Positions 9,466 to 17,682 of a stretch of 64,000 nt of DNA are shown one piece after another; the first letter of the stretch is position 1, and each line of letters begins with the position of its first letter. The stretch comes from JAODBQ01 sp047602055 (GTDB lineage Bacteria; Actinomycetota; Acidimicrobiia; Acidimicrobiales; Ilumatobacteraceae), in assembly GCA_047602055.1 (NCBI GenBank), contig JASGIG010000001.1, forward strand, positions 2,666,001 to 2,730,000. The letters run 5' to 3'. The translations under genes and the position numbers were made by a program. The notes under the pieces are model-generated. The model saw only the letters and a list, made by a program, of their open reading frames with translations, ran no database searches and had not been told where the DNA came from.

Positions 9466-9539
9466 GTCGGTGTCAATGATCGACCTGCTCGTCGCATCGA
9501 TCAACGTGATACTCGATATCCGAGCCATAGTGTGCCCCT
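9466..9539. promoter_or_regulatory. Divergent promoter/operator between TauE/SafE and LysR genes
   Basis: This 74-bp spacer separates two divergent starts, the usual arrangement for LysR autoregulation with control of the target gene. It holds an AT-richer stretch with an imperfect dyad CTCGATATCCGAG (about 9513-9525), which fits a LysR T-N11-A type site. The assignment rests on arrangement and motif only. Confidence 0.45.
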
Positions 9540-10448
9540 ATGGATCTCCGGCAGCTGGAGTACGCCGTCGCCGTCGTCGACCACGGCGGCTTCACCCGGG
9601 CCGCCGATGCGCTGCACGTCGCCCAGCCGTCGCTGTCGCAGGGCGTCCAGTCGCTGGAGCGCGAGCTCGGGGTGCAGCTGTTCGAGCGGCTCGGGCGGAC
9701 GGTCTCGCTGACCGCCGCCGGCGAGGTCGTCGTCGACGGCGCCCGCCGGGTCCTGCGCGACGCGGCCGAGCTGCGCGCCGCCTCGGCTGCCGTCGCCGGC
9801 GTGGTCACCGGGCGGCTCGACGTCGTCGCCCTGCCGACCCTCGCCGTCGACCCGCTGGCCCGCCTGATCGGCGCGTTCCGCGCCGCCCACCCAGGCGTCA
9901 CCGTGTCGGTGACCGAGCCCGAGGACGCGGCCTCGGTGGAGCGCCAGGTGCTTGCCGGCCGCGCCGAGCTCGGCTTCGCCGACCTGACGACGGGCGGGCA
10001 TGACCTCGTGCGCGTCGAGCTGTTCCGCCAAGAGGTCGTCGCTGTCAGCCCGCCGGGCACGGTCGGCGCCGGGCCGACGCTGACCCACGCCGCGCTCGCC
10101 AAGCTGCCGCTGTTGGCCACGCCGCCGGGCACGTCGACGCGCCGGCTGCTCGACCAGGTGATCGCCCGCAGCGGCGTCGCCGCCAACGTCGTCGTCGAGA
10201 CCAGCCACCGCGAGTCGCTCGTCCCGCTCGCCGTCGCCGGCGCCGGCACGACGATCGTCCCCGCATCGATGGCCGCCGACGCCGAGCGTCAGGGCGCCGT
10301 CGTCCGCTCGCTGCGACCGGCCGTCACCCGCCGCGTCGGCATCCTCCACCGCCGAGGCCCACGCTCACCGGCGGCGGACGCGATGCTCACCCTGGCAACG
10401 ACGAGCCGGCTTGGTACACTGCCCGACGCTCCATGGGGAGTGGTGTAA
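9540..10448 (+). CDS. LysR-family transcriptional regulator
   Basis: 302 aa. The N-terminal winged HTH (residues 1-60) is textbook: MDLRQLEYAVAVVDHGGFTR, AADALHVAQPSLSQGVQSLE, LGVQLFERLGRTVSLTAAGE. The C-terminal effector-binding domain (about 90-290) follows the periplasmic-binding-protein fold pattern. It is divergent from the TauE/SafE exporter and probably regulates it in response to a sulfur or organic anion. Its last five codons overlap the 5' end of the tRNA-Gln gene, and the tRNA promoter lies inside its 3' coding region. Confidence 0.92.
   Translation: MDLRQLEYAVAVVDHGGFTRAADALHVAQPSLSQGVQSLERELGVQLFERLGRTVSLTAAGEVVVDGARRVLRDAAELRAASAAVAGVVTGRLDVVALPTLAVDPLARLIGAFRAAHPGVTVSVTEPEDAASVERQVLAGRAELGFADLTTGGHDLVRVELFRQEVVAVSPPGTVGAGPTLTHAALAKLPLLATPPGTSTRRLLDQVIARSGVAANVVVETSHRESLVPLAVAGAGTTIVPASMAADAERQGAVVRSLRPAVTRRVGILHRRGPRSPAADAMLTLATTSRLGTLPDAPWGVV
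10414..10419 (+). promoter_or_regulatory. Probable -10 element of the tRNA-Gln promoter inside the LysR gene
   Basis: TTGGTACACT contains an extended -10 hexamer TACACT 15 nt upstream of the mature tRNA 5' end. No strong -35 is obvious; TGGCAA at about 10393-10398 is a weak candidate with a 15-nt spacer. Placement agrees with a short 5' leader removed by RNase P. Confidence 0.45.
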
Positions 10449-10508
10449 CTGGCAACACAGCAGATTCTGGTTCTGTTATTCAGGGTTCGATTCCTTGCTC
10501 CCCAGCCA
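10434..10508 (+). tRNA. tRNA-Gln, anticodon CTG, 3' CCA encoded
   Basis: The acceptor stem TGGGGAG/CTCCCCA (10434-10440 with 10498-10504) is perfect. The D arm GTGT-AACTGGCA-ACAC is present. The anticodon stem GCAGA/TCTGT encloses loop TTCTGGT, giving anticodon CTG. The T loop GGTTCGATTCC is canonical. Discriminator G10505 is followed by genomic CCA at 10506-10508. The first 15 nt overlap the end of the LysR coding region. Confidence 0.95.
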
Positions 10509-10510
10509 CC

Positions 10511-10553
10511 CGGACGGCCGGCAGCCCACGAGGCGCCGGCCGTCCGCCGTTTC
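10511..10553 (+). terminator. Rho-independent-type terminator after tRNA-Gln
   Basis: A perfect 12-bp stem CGGACGGCCGGC (10511-10522) / GCCGGCCGTCCG (10535-10546) with a 12-nt loop begins 2 nt after the CCA. It is followed by CCGTTT, a weak T tract. The stem is strong enough to end the short tRNA transcript. Confidence 0.7.
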
Positions 10554-10559
10554 CGGGCG

Positions 10560-10588
10560 TTGGTGCCCCCGGCGCCCGTTGGTAGTGT
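10560..10588 (+). promoter_or_regulatory. Sigma-70-type promoter for tRNA-Glu
   Basis: TTGGTG (10560-10565), a 17-nt spacer and TAGTGT (10583-10588) lie 13 nt before the tRNA 5' end. Spacing and position agree with a housekeeping promoter driving a short leader. Confidence 0.55.
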
Positions 10589-10601
10589 GCTGGGGCTACT
10601 T

Positions 10602-10674
10602 GGCCCCATCGTCTAGTGGCCTAGGACACCACCCTCTCAAGGTGGCGGCACGGGTTCGAATCCCGTTGGGGCTG
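10602..10674 (+). tRNA. tRNA-Glu, anticodon CTC
   Basis: Acceptor stem GGCCCCA pairs with TGGGGCT (10602-10608 with 10667-10673; first pair G-T). The anticodon stem CCACC/GGTGG encloses CTCTCAA, anticodon CTC. The T arm CGGGTTCGAATCCCG is canonical. Discriminator G10674 is followed by CTC, so CCA is not encoded, unlike the neighbouring tRNA-Gln. An integrase gene begins 104 bp downstream, so this tRNA 3' end is the likely attachment site of that element. Confidence 0.95.
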
Positions 10675-10684
10675 CTCATCGAAA

Positions 10685-10715
10685 CCCCAGGTCACGGCGT
10701 CACGCCGGACCCGGG
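10685..10715 (+). terminator. Hairpin after tRNA-Glu
   Basis: The stem combines GGTC/GACC outside and CGGCG-TCA-CGCCG inside, with flanking CCC/GGG extending it. No T run follows. It would end the tRNA transcript or insulate the integrase leader. Confidence 0.5.
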
Positions 10716-10777
10716 GGAGGGGCCTCGTGAGGCTGTCTGTCAGCAGAACTGTCAGCAGCTTCACGGAGGTTCCGCAC

Positions 10778-11981
10778 ATGATCCAGCGTCGAGGACGCAA
10801 GTGGCGGGTGGTCATCCAGGCCTCAGCCGACCCCCTGACCGGCAAGCGCACCCAGCTCTCGGGCAGCGCCGCCAGCGAGAAGGAAGCGGTGGCGCTCGAA
10901 CGGCGCCTTCGCCTGCTCGCCGAATCCGGCGTCGACGGCCGGATGACGATCCGCCAGCTCGTCGCCGAGTGGCGTCAGTCCGACCCGAGCGTGGCCCCGA
11001 CCACGCTCGCCAACTACTACTACAGCCAGGACAAGCACATCCTCCCGGTGCTCGGCGACAAGCGCGTCGAGGAGATTCGGCCTCGCCTGGTGTCGACGTT
11101 CCTCAAGCATCTCCGCGACAAGCACGGCTTGCAGCCTGCGACGGTCCGAAAGGTCCGCACCGTGCTGTCGGCGCTCATGTCATACGCGGTGCAGATGGAA
11201 TACGTCGAGTCGAACGCGGTGATGAAGATCCCGCCCCCGCCGCTCGACGAAACCGAGCGGGTCGCGCCGACGATTGACGAGACCGCCCGCATCCTGTTGC
11301 AGGCCGAGCGGACCGATCCCGAGTTCTACGTCTACCTGTGGGTCGCCGCCGAGGAAGGCGGCCGACGGGGCGAGACGCTCGGACTCCGCTGGGGCAGGGT
11401 CGACTTCGACCGCGGCACGGTCACCATCGAGGGGTGTCGTCAGCATCGGCCGCGACGGGGCCAAGCCGCGGCGACGCACCAAGTCGAAGAAGCCGCGCAC
11501 GATCGCCCTCTCCGGGTACGCCCTCGACCTGCTCCGCGCCCACCGCGCAGCCTTGGAGGCCAAGCTGTCGGAAGCGGCCGGAGAACCTGTCACGGTTGAC
11601 CGCGAGGGGTTCGTCTTCAGTGGCGGCCGCGGCCGGCACCGCAACCCGCTCGACGGCAAGCACTGGTATCCCGGCACCGCGACGCGCCGCTTCGGTCGGA
11701 TCCGTGAGGCCGCGGGCGTGTCGGGCGAGATCGACCTGCACGGTCTGCGCCACACGATGATCACCGAGCTGTTGACGGCCGGCGTCGATCCGCGCACGGT
11801 GATGGGTCGAGCCGGTCACTCGTCGGAGACGATGGTGATGACCGTCTACGGCAAGGTCCGCCCGGCCGTCGACAGCGCCGAGGACCTGTGGGGCCGACTG
11901 CTCGCCCAGAAGCTCGACGCGCTCCGCTCTGAGACGCCTACCGAGGACAGGCGAGACGACGAGCAGCGGCGAGCGGCCTAG
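10778..11981 (+). CDS. int: Tyrosine recombinase / site-specific integrase (frameshift in a G run at 11431)
   Basis: About 400 aa. The ATG at 10778 has a perfect RBS (GGAGGT, 7-nt spacer). An N-terminal SAM-like arm-binding domain with AP2-like beta region (RRGRKWRVVIQA; GKRTQLSGSAASEKEA) is followed by the core-binding domain (TIRQLVAEWRQS to about residue 150). The catalytic domain is clear: EEGGRRGETLGLRW (first Arg), LHGLRHTMITELL (HxxR), GHSSETMVMTVYGK (His and nucleophile Tyr). One extra G at 11431-11434 shifts the frame between these motifs; both halves are intact. It lies next to tRNA-Glu and 28 bp before an excisionase, the standard pair of an integrative element, but no further cargo is evident. 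Confidence 0.88.
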
Positions 11982-12009
11982 TCGGCGCACACGTCACTGG
12001 AGGGACCGC

Positions 12010-12168
12010 ATGGAACACAACGACTCGCTGGTGCTGAGCGTCGAGGAGGCGGCAACGATCTTGGGTCTCTCCCGAGCGTTCACCTACCAGCTCACTGCGC
12101 ATGGCACTCTGCCCTGTCTCCGTCTGGGCCGCCGAGTGCTCATCCCCCGGCGAGCACTCGAGGAGTAG
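12010..12168 (+). CDS. xis: Excisionase-like small helix-turn-helix protein
   Basis: 52 aa. A GGAGGGACCGC leader precedes ATG 12010. The protein reads LSVEEAATILGLSRAFTYQL, then LPCLRLGRRVLIPRRALEE, the AlpA/MerR-like excisionase fold in which a winged HTH binds the att region. This size and this position just after an integrase are typical of recombination directionality factors. The first helix (SVEEAATILGLS) and the RLGRRVLIPR wing are both complete, so it looks functional. Confidence 0.82.
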   Translation: MEHNDSLVLSVEEAATILGLSRAFTYQLTAHGTLPCLRLGRRVLIPRRALEE

Positions 12169-12655
12169 GTTGCTGACCTCGCAGCGGGCGAGCGACGTTG
12201 CCATGGCCATCCTTGGCCCGAGCCCCTCGTCGCCCATGGCGAGCGAAGGACCCGTCCAAGCGCGTCGCCAGGCCTACCAACCGGTGACACTGCTCGGTTG
12301 ACACCACGACGGTCGTCGGCGACAAGGCCAGACCGGACCCGCTCGCAGGTGAGCGTCGCCAACTCCCTGGGAGCGCGGCGACTGGCGGGGGAGCGGCCAG
12401 CTCGAAGGCCGGCTCCAGTCGTAGGCCAGAGAGGTGCTGGACACCTGGCCTTCGACGGGCGGCGAGTGACCGATCGACGGTGGCCGTGCCGGGCTCGCCC
12501 GGTCGGGTCGGGGAGAACGACGAACCAGCCGCCCGAGATTCATCGCGCGCCGGCCGCGCCGCTCGAGCTTCCGTCGGCGCCGCCAGATCATCGGTCAGCG
12601 GTAGCCGGCGGCGCTCCCCTGGTCGGGGTGAGCACCTTGCGCCTCCGCGAGACGA
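12169..12655. other. Non-coding region downstream of the excisionase, no convincing gene
   Basis: This 487-bp stretch has open frames on both strands, but all are Arg/Pro/Ala-rich composition artefacts without RBS or recognisable motifs. It may be degraded element cargo. I searched for a direct repeat of the tRNA-Glu 3' end (GGGTTCGAATCCCGTTGGGG) that would mark attR and did not find one here. Confidence 0.6.
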
Positions 12656-13135
12656 TCAGCTGCGGTGTTGCCAGTTGACCCGTACTGGCAGCACCTCGCG
12701 GCGATCGCACAGTTCGGCATGTCCGTTGCACACCAGCCCCTCGCCGTGCACGGCACCGCCGACGGCGTCGACCCGATGGCCTGGACGGGCGAGGACGAAC
12801 ACCCAGGCACCGGCGAGCACGATCGCCGCGGTGCTGAGCGCGATGCGCACGCCGCGCCGCACGCTGGGCTGGCCCACCGGTGCCTTGGCGACGCGCGGTG
12901 GGTGCGCCGCTGCCAGCCCACGCAGGTCGCCGACGGCGACGAGCAGCAGCATGCCGCCGACGCGGACGAGCGCCTCGACGTGTGCGGCGAACGTCGGTCC
13001 GTCGAGCAGCTGTCGGTTGGCGAAGCCGGCCACGAGGCCGAGCGCGGCCATGACCCCGCCGGCGATCACCAGCGCCCTGCGCGGCCAGTTCCACATCAAC
13101 CCGCGTCGCCGTCGTTCCGGATGGGACGTCGTCAT
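12656..13135 (-). pseudogene. Truncated membrane protein, N-terminal part of a PI-PLC-like protein
   Basis: 159 aa. Two or three hydrophobic segments (VIAGGVMAALGLVAGF; VGGMLLLVAVGDLRGL; IALSTAAIVLAGAWVFVLA) lead into GEGLVCNGHAELCDRR. From memory, actinobacterial membrane-anchored phospholipase C-like proteins continue after this motif with a conserved THN catalytic segment; here the frame stops 10 codons later (VRVNWQHRS) and no catalytic domain is found in any frame downstream. The truncation point sits at the far side of the integrase/excisionase region, suggesting that element insertion or deletion removed the 3' half. The family assignment is an inference from the short cysteine motif. 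Confidence 0.5.
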
Positions 13136-13152
13136 CGTCGAAGATGGGGTCC

Positions 13153-13743
13153 ATGAGTCGACTGCCGTTCCCCACCCGTGACGACCTCGACGAGCCCGGC
13201 CGCGAGGTCTGGGACTCGATCACCGCGACCCGTGCGTCGGTCGTCACCGATGCCGGCACGCTGATGGGCCCGTTCAACGCCTGGGTCAACGCGCCCGGCA
13301 TCGGTGGCCGCCTCGCCCAGCTCGGCGCCGCGCTGCGCTTCGAGTCGTCGGTCGAGCGGCACCTGCTGGAGGTGGCGATCATCACCGTCGGGGCGCACTG
13401 GCGCTCGGAGTTCGAGTGGTGGGCACACTCGCGCATGGCCCTGCAGCACGGTGTCAGCCAGGAGGCGGTCGACGCGATCGCCCGCGGCGAGGAGCCGCCG
13501 CTGCCCGACGACGAGCGGATCGTCTACACGCTGGCCCGGCAGCTCGTGACCGACGGCCGCATCGACCCGGCGACCTACGCCGCCGCCCATGCGCTGCTCG
13601 GCGATCGCGGCATCGTCGAGATCGTCACCCTGTGCGGCTACTACACGCTCGTGTCGTTCACCCTCAACGCGTTCGAGGTGGCCCTGCCTCCTGGCCAGGC
13701 GCCGACCTGGCCGACGGATCACACGGGCGGCGCGGGCTCGTAG
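13153..13743 (+). CDS. Carboxymuconolactone decarboxylase/AhpD-like family protein
   Basis: 196 aa, start at MSRLPFPTRDDL; an ATG three codons earlier (13144) is possible, but GGGG ahead of the second Met fits an RBS. The central block LLEVAIITVGAHWRSEFEWWAHSRMALQHGVS matches the CMD fold with the E..H helix signature seen in 4-carboxymuconolactone decarboxylase-like proteins. The CxxC of true AhpD peroxidases is absent, so a lyase or uncharacterised role is more likely than alkylhydroperoxidase. Its last 25 bp overlap the convergent thioesterase gene. Confidence 0.83.
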   Translation: MSRLPFPTRDDLDEPGREVWDSITATRASVVTDAGTLMGPFNAWVNAPGIGGRLAQLGAALRFESSVERHLLEVAIITVGAHWRSEFEWWAHSRMALQHGVSQEAVDAIARGEEPPLPDDERIVYTLARQLVTDGRIDPATYAAAHALLGDRGIVEIVTLCGYYTLVSFTLNAFEVALPPGQAPTWPTDHTGGAGS

Positions 13744-14543
13744 GTGGGGTGGTGACTGGTGCGGATGATCGCGCTCTGCGTGCCGACGCCGATCAGCGTG
13801 CCGTCACGGCGCCACAGGCGGACGCGTCCGCAACCGATCGAGCGGCTCAGCCCCTCGGACTCGATGTCCAGGAGGATCCACTCGTCGGTCGGCTCGGCGA
13901 GCACGATCCGCACGGTGTTGTCGAGGCTCGTCCCGCCCGGCCCCTGACCGATCGCCATCCCGATCGCCAGCGGGATGATGTCGGCGACGAACGCCTGCGA
14001 CGCCGGCGAGCCGATCGGCCAGCCGGGCACGCGCACCCACATCGCGGCGCGGCCCTCGGCGACCAGCCCGGGCAGCTCGGGGACGATGTAGCGCTCCATC
14101 TGCTCGACGAACGAGCCGGTGCTGGTGTGCTGCCATGGCAGCACGAACGGCTCGCCGTCCTCCGGCGGTGACACCTCGGGCATCGTGCCCCACCAGCGCG
14201 GGCCGTCGTCGGGGCGGTCGGTGTGCGCCGTCGTCGCGTGGAGGACCGTGCGCCCGTCGACGGTGCCGTGGACGTGCGTCTGGCTCGTCGAGCGGGCGTG
14301 GACGACGACGTCGACGGCCAGCTCGACGACGTCGCCGGGCTTGGCGTTGCGCACGTACTGGGTGGTGATCCACAGCAGCGGCCGGCCGGTGACGGCCTCG
14401 GCGGCGACGGCGCAGGCGGCGATCCCGCTGCCGCCGTAGAGGAAGCCGAACGGGGTGCACAGTGCCTCGGTGACCGGCAGGATCGCCGGGCTGTCGCCCT
14501 CGGGGAGCTGGATGCCGAGGAAGTCGGCGTCGCGCTGGGTCAT
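13719..14543 (-). CDS. Acyl-CoA thioesterase (double hot-dog, TesB-like) family protein
   Basis: 274 aa from MTQRDADFLGI; an upstream in-frame extension is Ala/Asp-rich and rejected. Two hot-dog halves are visible. The first has CTPFGFLYGGSGIAACAVAAEA, close to the 'xxxHGG' hot-dog motif, and RPLLWITTQYVRNAKPGD. The second has IPLAIGMAIGQGPGGTSLDNTVRI, the expected pre-catalytic 'SLDxT/DH' region of TesB-like enzymes. It would hydrolyse acyl-CoAs. It is convergent with the CMD gene and divergent from the acyl-CoA dehydrogenase at 14778. Confidence 0.8.
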   Translation of the reverse strand: MTQRDADFLGIQLPEGDSPAILPVTEALCTPFGFLYGGSGIAACAVAAEAVTGRPLLWITTQYVRNAKPGDVVELAVDVVVHARSTSQTHVHGTVDGRTVLHATTAHTDRPDDGPRWWGTMPEVSPPEDGEPFVLPWQHTSTGSFVEQMERYIVPELPGLVAEGRAAMWVRVPGWPIGSPASQAFVADIIPLAIGMAIGQGPGGTSLDNTVRIVLAEPTDEWILLDIESEGLSRSIGCGRVRLWRRDGTLIGVGTQSAIIRTSHHPTYEPAPPV

Positions 14544-14777
14544 CGCTCGCGCCGCCTCGTCAGCGGCCTGGTCGGCGGCATCGTCATCGGCTGATTCTGC
14601 TCCGCGGGCAACCGGGCGGCCCAACGAAGCCGGACCATCCGACTCGGGTCCCCGCATGGGGCGGGCGTCGATCCGCTCGTGAGCACGGCCGGCGGCGTCC
14701 TGGAGTGGGCCGGCCGCGGGCCGATCGGGGAGACTGTCGCCGATTCGAGTTCGAGCGAGTGCCAGGGAGGCGACGAG

Positions 14778-16062
14778 ATGGCGTGGGACTTTTCCACGGA
14801 CCCCGAGTTCCAGAAGAAGCTGGACTGGGTCGAGGACTTCTGCCGGGAGAAGGTCGAGCCGCTGGACTACGTCCTGCCGTATGCGATCCGCTCACCAGAC
14901 CCGACGGTCAGGGCCTACGTGCGCTCGCTGCAGCAGGAGGTCAAGGACCAGGGCCTGTGGGCGATCTTCCTCGACGAGGAGCTCGGCGGCCCCGGGTTCG
15001 GGCAGCTCAAGCTCGGTCTGCTGAACGAGATCATCGGCCGCTACGGCTCGGCGCCGCAGATGTTCGGCGCCGCCGCGCCGGACACCGGGAACATGGAGAT
15101 GCTCGCCGCGTACGGCACCGAGGAGCAGAAGGAGCGGTGGCTCAAGCCGCTGCTCAACCAGGACATGTTCTCGGCGTACTCGATGACCGAGCCGCAGGGT
15201 GGCTCGGACCCGAACCTGTTCAAGACCCACGCCGTGCGTGACGGTGACGAGTGGGTGATCAACGGCGAGAAGTGGTTCACCAGCGCCGGCCGCGTGGCCG
15301 ACATCCTGTTCGTGATGTGCACGAACGGCATGTACGTCGTGCCGCGCACGACGCCGGGCGTGGAGATCATGCCGGAGCCGCGCAACCACAACCACGTCAA
15401 GTACCACGACGTCGCGCGTCCCGCTCGACCACCTGCTCGGCCCCGAGGACGGCGCCAAGGTGCTCGCCCAGCGACGTCTCGGCGGCGGCCGCATCCACCA
15501 CGCGATGCGCACCATCGCCCAGTGCAAGCTGGCCTTCGACATGATGTGCGAGCGGGCGCTGAGCCGTGAGTCGCACGGCAAGATCATCGGCGAGCACCAG
15601 ATGGTCCAGGAGAAGATCGCCGAGTCGTACGCGATGATCAAGATGCTCCGGCTCTACGTGCTGGAGACGGCGTGGCGGATGGACCAGACGTCGGGCCAGG
15701 AGACGCGCACCGACATCGCCGCGGTGAAGTTCACGATGGCCAAGGTGCTGCGCGAGGTGTCGTTCAACGCCCTGCACATCCACGGCTCGCTCGGCACCAC
15801 CGACCTGACGCCGCTGCAGGCGATGTACGCCGGGGCGCCGACGATGGGCCTCGCCGACGGCGCCGACGAGGTCCACAAGGCCACCGTCGCCCGCCGGATC
15901 CTCAAGGAGTACCGCCCCCACGACGGCTACTTCCCCCGCGAGTACCTCCCGTACAAGCGCGAGGCGGCCTGGGAGAAGATGCAGCCGGTCTTCGCCGAGA
16001 ACCCGGCGTTGAAGGAGTCCGCCGAGGGCTACCGCCGCTACCTCGAGAAGCGCCGCCGCTAG
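14778..16062 (+). CDS. Acyl-CoA dehydrogenase (frameshift near 15412)
   Basis: About 427 aa, FAD-dependent alpha-beta desaturation of an acyl-CoA. The start MAWDFSTDPEFQ follows GAGG with good spacing. Family landmarks are PDTGNMEMLAAYGTEEQK, FSAYSMTEPQGGSDP (flavin/substrate loop) and GDEWVINGEKWFTSAG. After one extra base, VPLDHLLG, GGGRIHHAMRT and the C-terminal ADGADEVHKATVARRILKEY follow. The extra base lies in GTCGCGCGTC; restoring it gives an uninterrupted protein of normal length. The C-terminal 'DEVHK' pattern places it with the ACAD10/11-like or FadE-type branch. Substrate unknown. Confidence 0.9.
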
Positions 16063-17682
16063 TCAGCGGTTGGGGGCGAGGAGGGCCTTGACGAGGCGGG
16101 CGCACGCCGGCGGCAGCCGGCGGGGCGCGCTGAGGGTTGCGGCCAGTTCGTCGACGTCGCAGTCGGCGTCGACGAGGAACACGTCGTTGGCCATGCCGTT
16201 GGCCGTGTCGATGCCCGCCGCCTCGATCGACACGCCCTCGTCGGCGAACCAGCGGCAGATCGCCGACAGCAGGCCGACGTCGTCGGGGGCGCTGACCCGC
16301 ACGATCGTCGTGTCCGCGCTGCCGCCACCGCGGGTGACCCGGGCGCGGCCGGACGGGCGGAACGGCGTCGGCACCGCGGCGTCGACGCTGGCGCGCAGGC
16401 GCTGACCGATCAGCTCCCACTCGCCGGCGCCGATCCCGCCGTCGCTGCGCACCGTCAGCGCGTGGAGGGCGAGATGGCTCGCCGGCCAGGTCATGGCGGA
16501 CGCGGTCTCCACCGAGACGCCCGCGCTGGCCAGGACCGCCGTGGTGTCGGCGAGGAAGCCGCGGCGGTCCTCGGCGACGACGGTCAGGCGGAAGCGCTCG
16601 CCGCCCGGCAGCTCGCGGGCGACGGCGCGGACCTCGCCGGGACGCACCCGCGGGTGGCACAGGGCGAGATCGCCGGCGAGCACGTCCGGCGGCTCGCTGA
16701 GGACCCACAGCGGGGAGACGCCATCGAGCAGCGGGCCGATCGCCGCCTTTGGCATCGACGTCGTCGTCAGCAGGCGCCGCAGCTCGGCGACGCTGGCCGT
16801 CGCGGCGCGGCTGCCGTGCTCGCCACCTTGGACCTGGATGACGTTGTCGAGGACCTCGCCGAACACCTCGGGGTTGGCCAGCAGCCACGAGTGGCCGCCG
16901 CGCACGACGTGCCCGTCGGTCCCGAACGTCGAGCAGAACGTGTCGAACGCCGACAGCGGGATCAGCCGGTCGTCGTCGCTCCACAGCACGAGCACCGGCA
17001 GCTGGCGCTCGGCGAGCACGGCCATCTCGGTGCGCAGGTCGGCGGTGAGCGCGGCCTGCGACGCCTGGAGCACGCTCAGCGGGTGGCGCCACAGGTTGGC
17101 GAGCAACGTGCGCTGCATGAGGCCGTTGGTCGCCAGGTCGTCCATCGGCCGGATCGCGTCGAACATCGTGCGCCACTGGCTCAACCCGGGCAGGCCGGGG
17201 CGGGCCATGCCGTGGGCGGCGAAGGCCCGCGGGTCGCCGACCGCGTTGAGCACGACGAGGAAGCGGACCCGCTCGGGGTGGTCGTGGGCGAAGCGGGTGG
17301 CGATCCCGCCGCCGAAGCTGTGCCCGAGGATCAGCACCGGCTCGTCGGCGCCGACCGCGTCGAGGAACCGCTCGACCCAGCGGGCGTAGCCGGCGAGCGT
17401 GCGCTCCCAGACCGGCAGCTCGTCGCTGTGCCCGAAGCCGGGCAGCGACGGGGCGACAACCCGGCAGCCGCGCGCCGTCAGCCGGCGCAGCGAGCGGCGG
17501 TACACCTCGTGGTCGAGTCCCCAGCCGTGGAGGAACAGCACCGGCAGGCCGCGTCCGCCGGCCGCATAGCTCACCGAGCGCCCGTCGACGTCGACGGTGA
17601 GGTTCGTCAGCTCGTCCCGCACGACCCGCAACCGGGGTCGCCCGGTCACACCCCCGAGCCCCGGCTGGACCGTTGCACCCAT
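16063..17682 (-). CDS. Alpha/beta-hydrolase fused to two C-terminal ACT domains
   Basis: 539 aa. Residues about 30-300 form an alpha/beta-hydrolase: LFLHGWGLDHEVYRRSL (oxyanion region), LILGHSFGGGIATRF (nucleophile Ser), VLWSDDDRLIP (acid Asp) and HVVRGGHSWLL (His). Residues about 362-412 (RFRLTVVAEDRRGFLADTTA) and about 458-512 (DTTIVRVSAPDDVGLLSAIC) are two ACT domains of the GlnD/uridylyltransferase C-terminal type, which normally bind amino acids or act as nitrogen sensors. This combination is unusual; it suggests an esterase or lipase whose activity is gated by a small ligand. The start MGATVQPG was chosen because upstream codons lie in palindromic repeats. It ends directly against the convergent acyl-CoA dehydrogenase. 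Confidence 0.85.
   Translation of the reverse strand: MGATVQPGLGGVTGRPRLRVVRDELTNLTVDVDGRSVSYAAGGRGLPVLFLHGWGLDHEVYRRSLRRLTARGCRVVAPSLPGFGHSDELPVWERTLAGYARWVERFLDAVGADEPVLILGHSFGGGIATRFAHDHPERVRFLVVLNAVGDPRAFAAHGMARPGLPGLSQWRTMFDAIRPMDDLATNGLMQRTLLANLWRHPLSVLQASQAALTADLRTEMAVLAERQLPVLVLWSDDDRLIPLSAFDTFCSTFGTDGHVVRGGHSWLLANPEVFGEVLDNVIQVQGGEHGSRAATASVAELRRLLTTTSMPKAAIGPLLDGVSPLWVLSEPPDVLAGDLALCHPRVRPGEVRAVARELPGGERFRLTVVAEDRRGFLADTTAVLASAGVSVETASAMTWPASHLALHALTVRSDGGIGAGEWELIGQRLRASVDAAVPTPFRPSGRARVTRGGGSADTTIVRVSAPDDVGLLSAICRWFADEGVSIEAAGIDTANGMANDVFLVDADCDVDELAATLSAPRRLPPACARLVKALLAPNR

Noticed and set aside
12298..12678. A 126-codon open frame after the excisionase as possible element cargo
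   Set aside because: No RBS, no recognisable motif, composition typical of GC-driven open frames on both strands.
12655..12680. Minus-strand sequence AACTGGCAACACCGCAG resembling the D-arm region of the nearby tRNA-Gln, at the edge of the integrase region
   Set aside because: The similarity covers only about 17 nt, does not form a tRNA stem, and is inverted relative to tRNA-Gln, so it cannot be an attachment-site direct repeat. Such matches are expected by chance in 64 kb.
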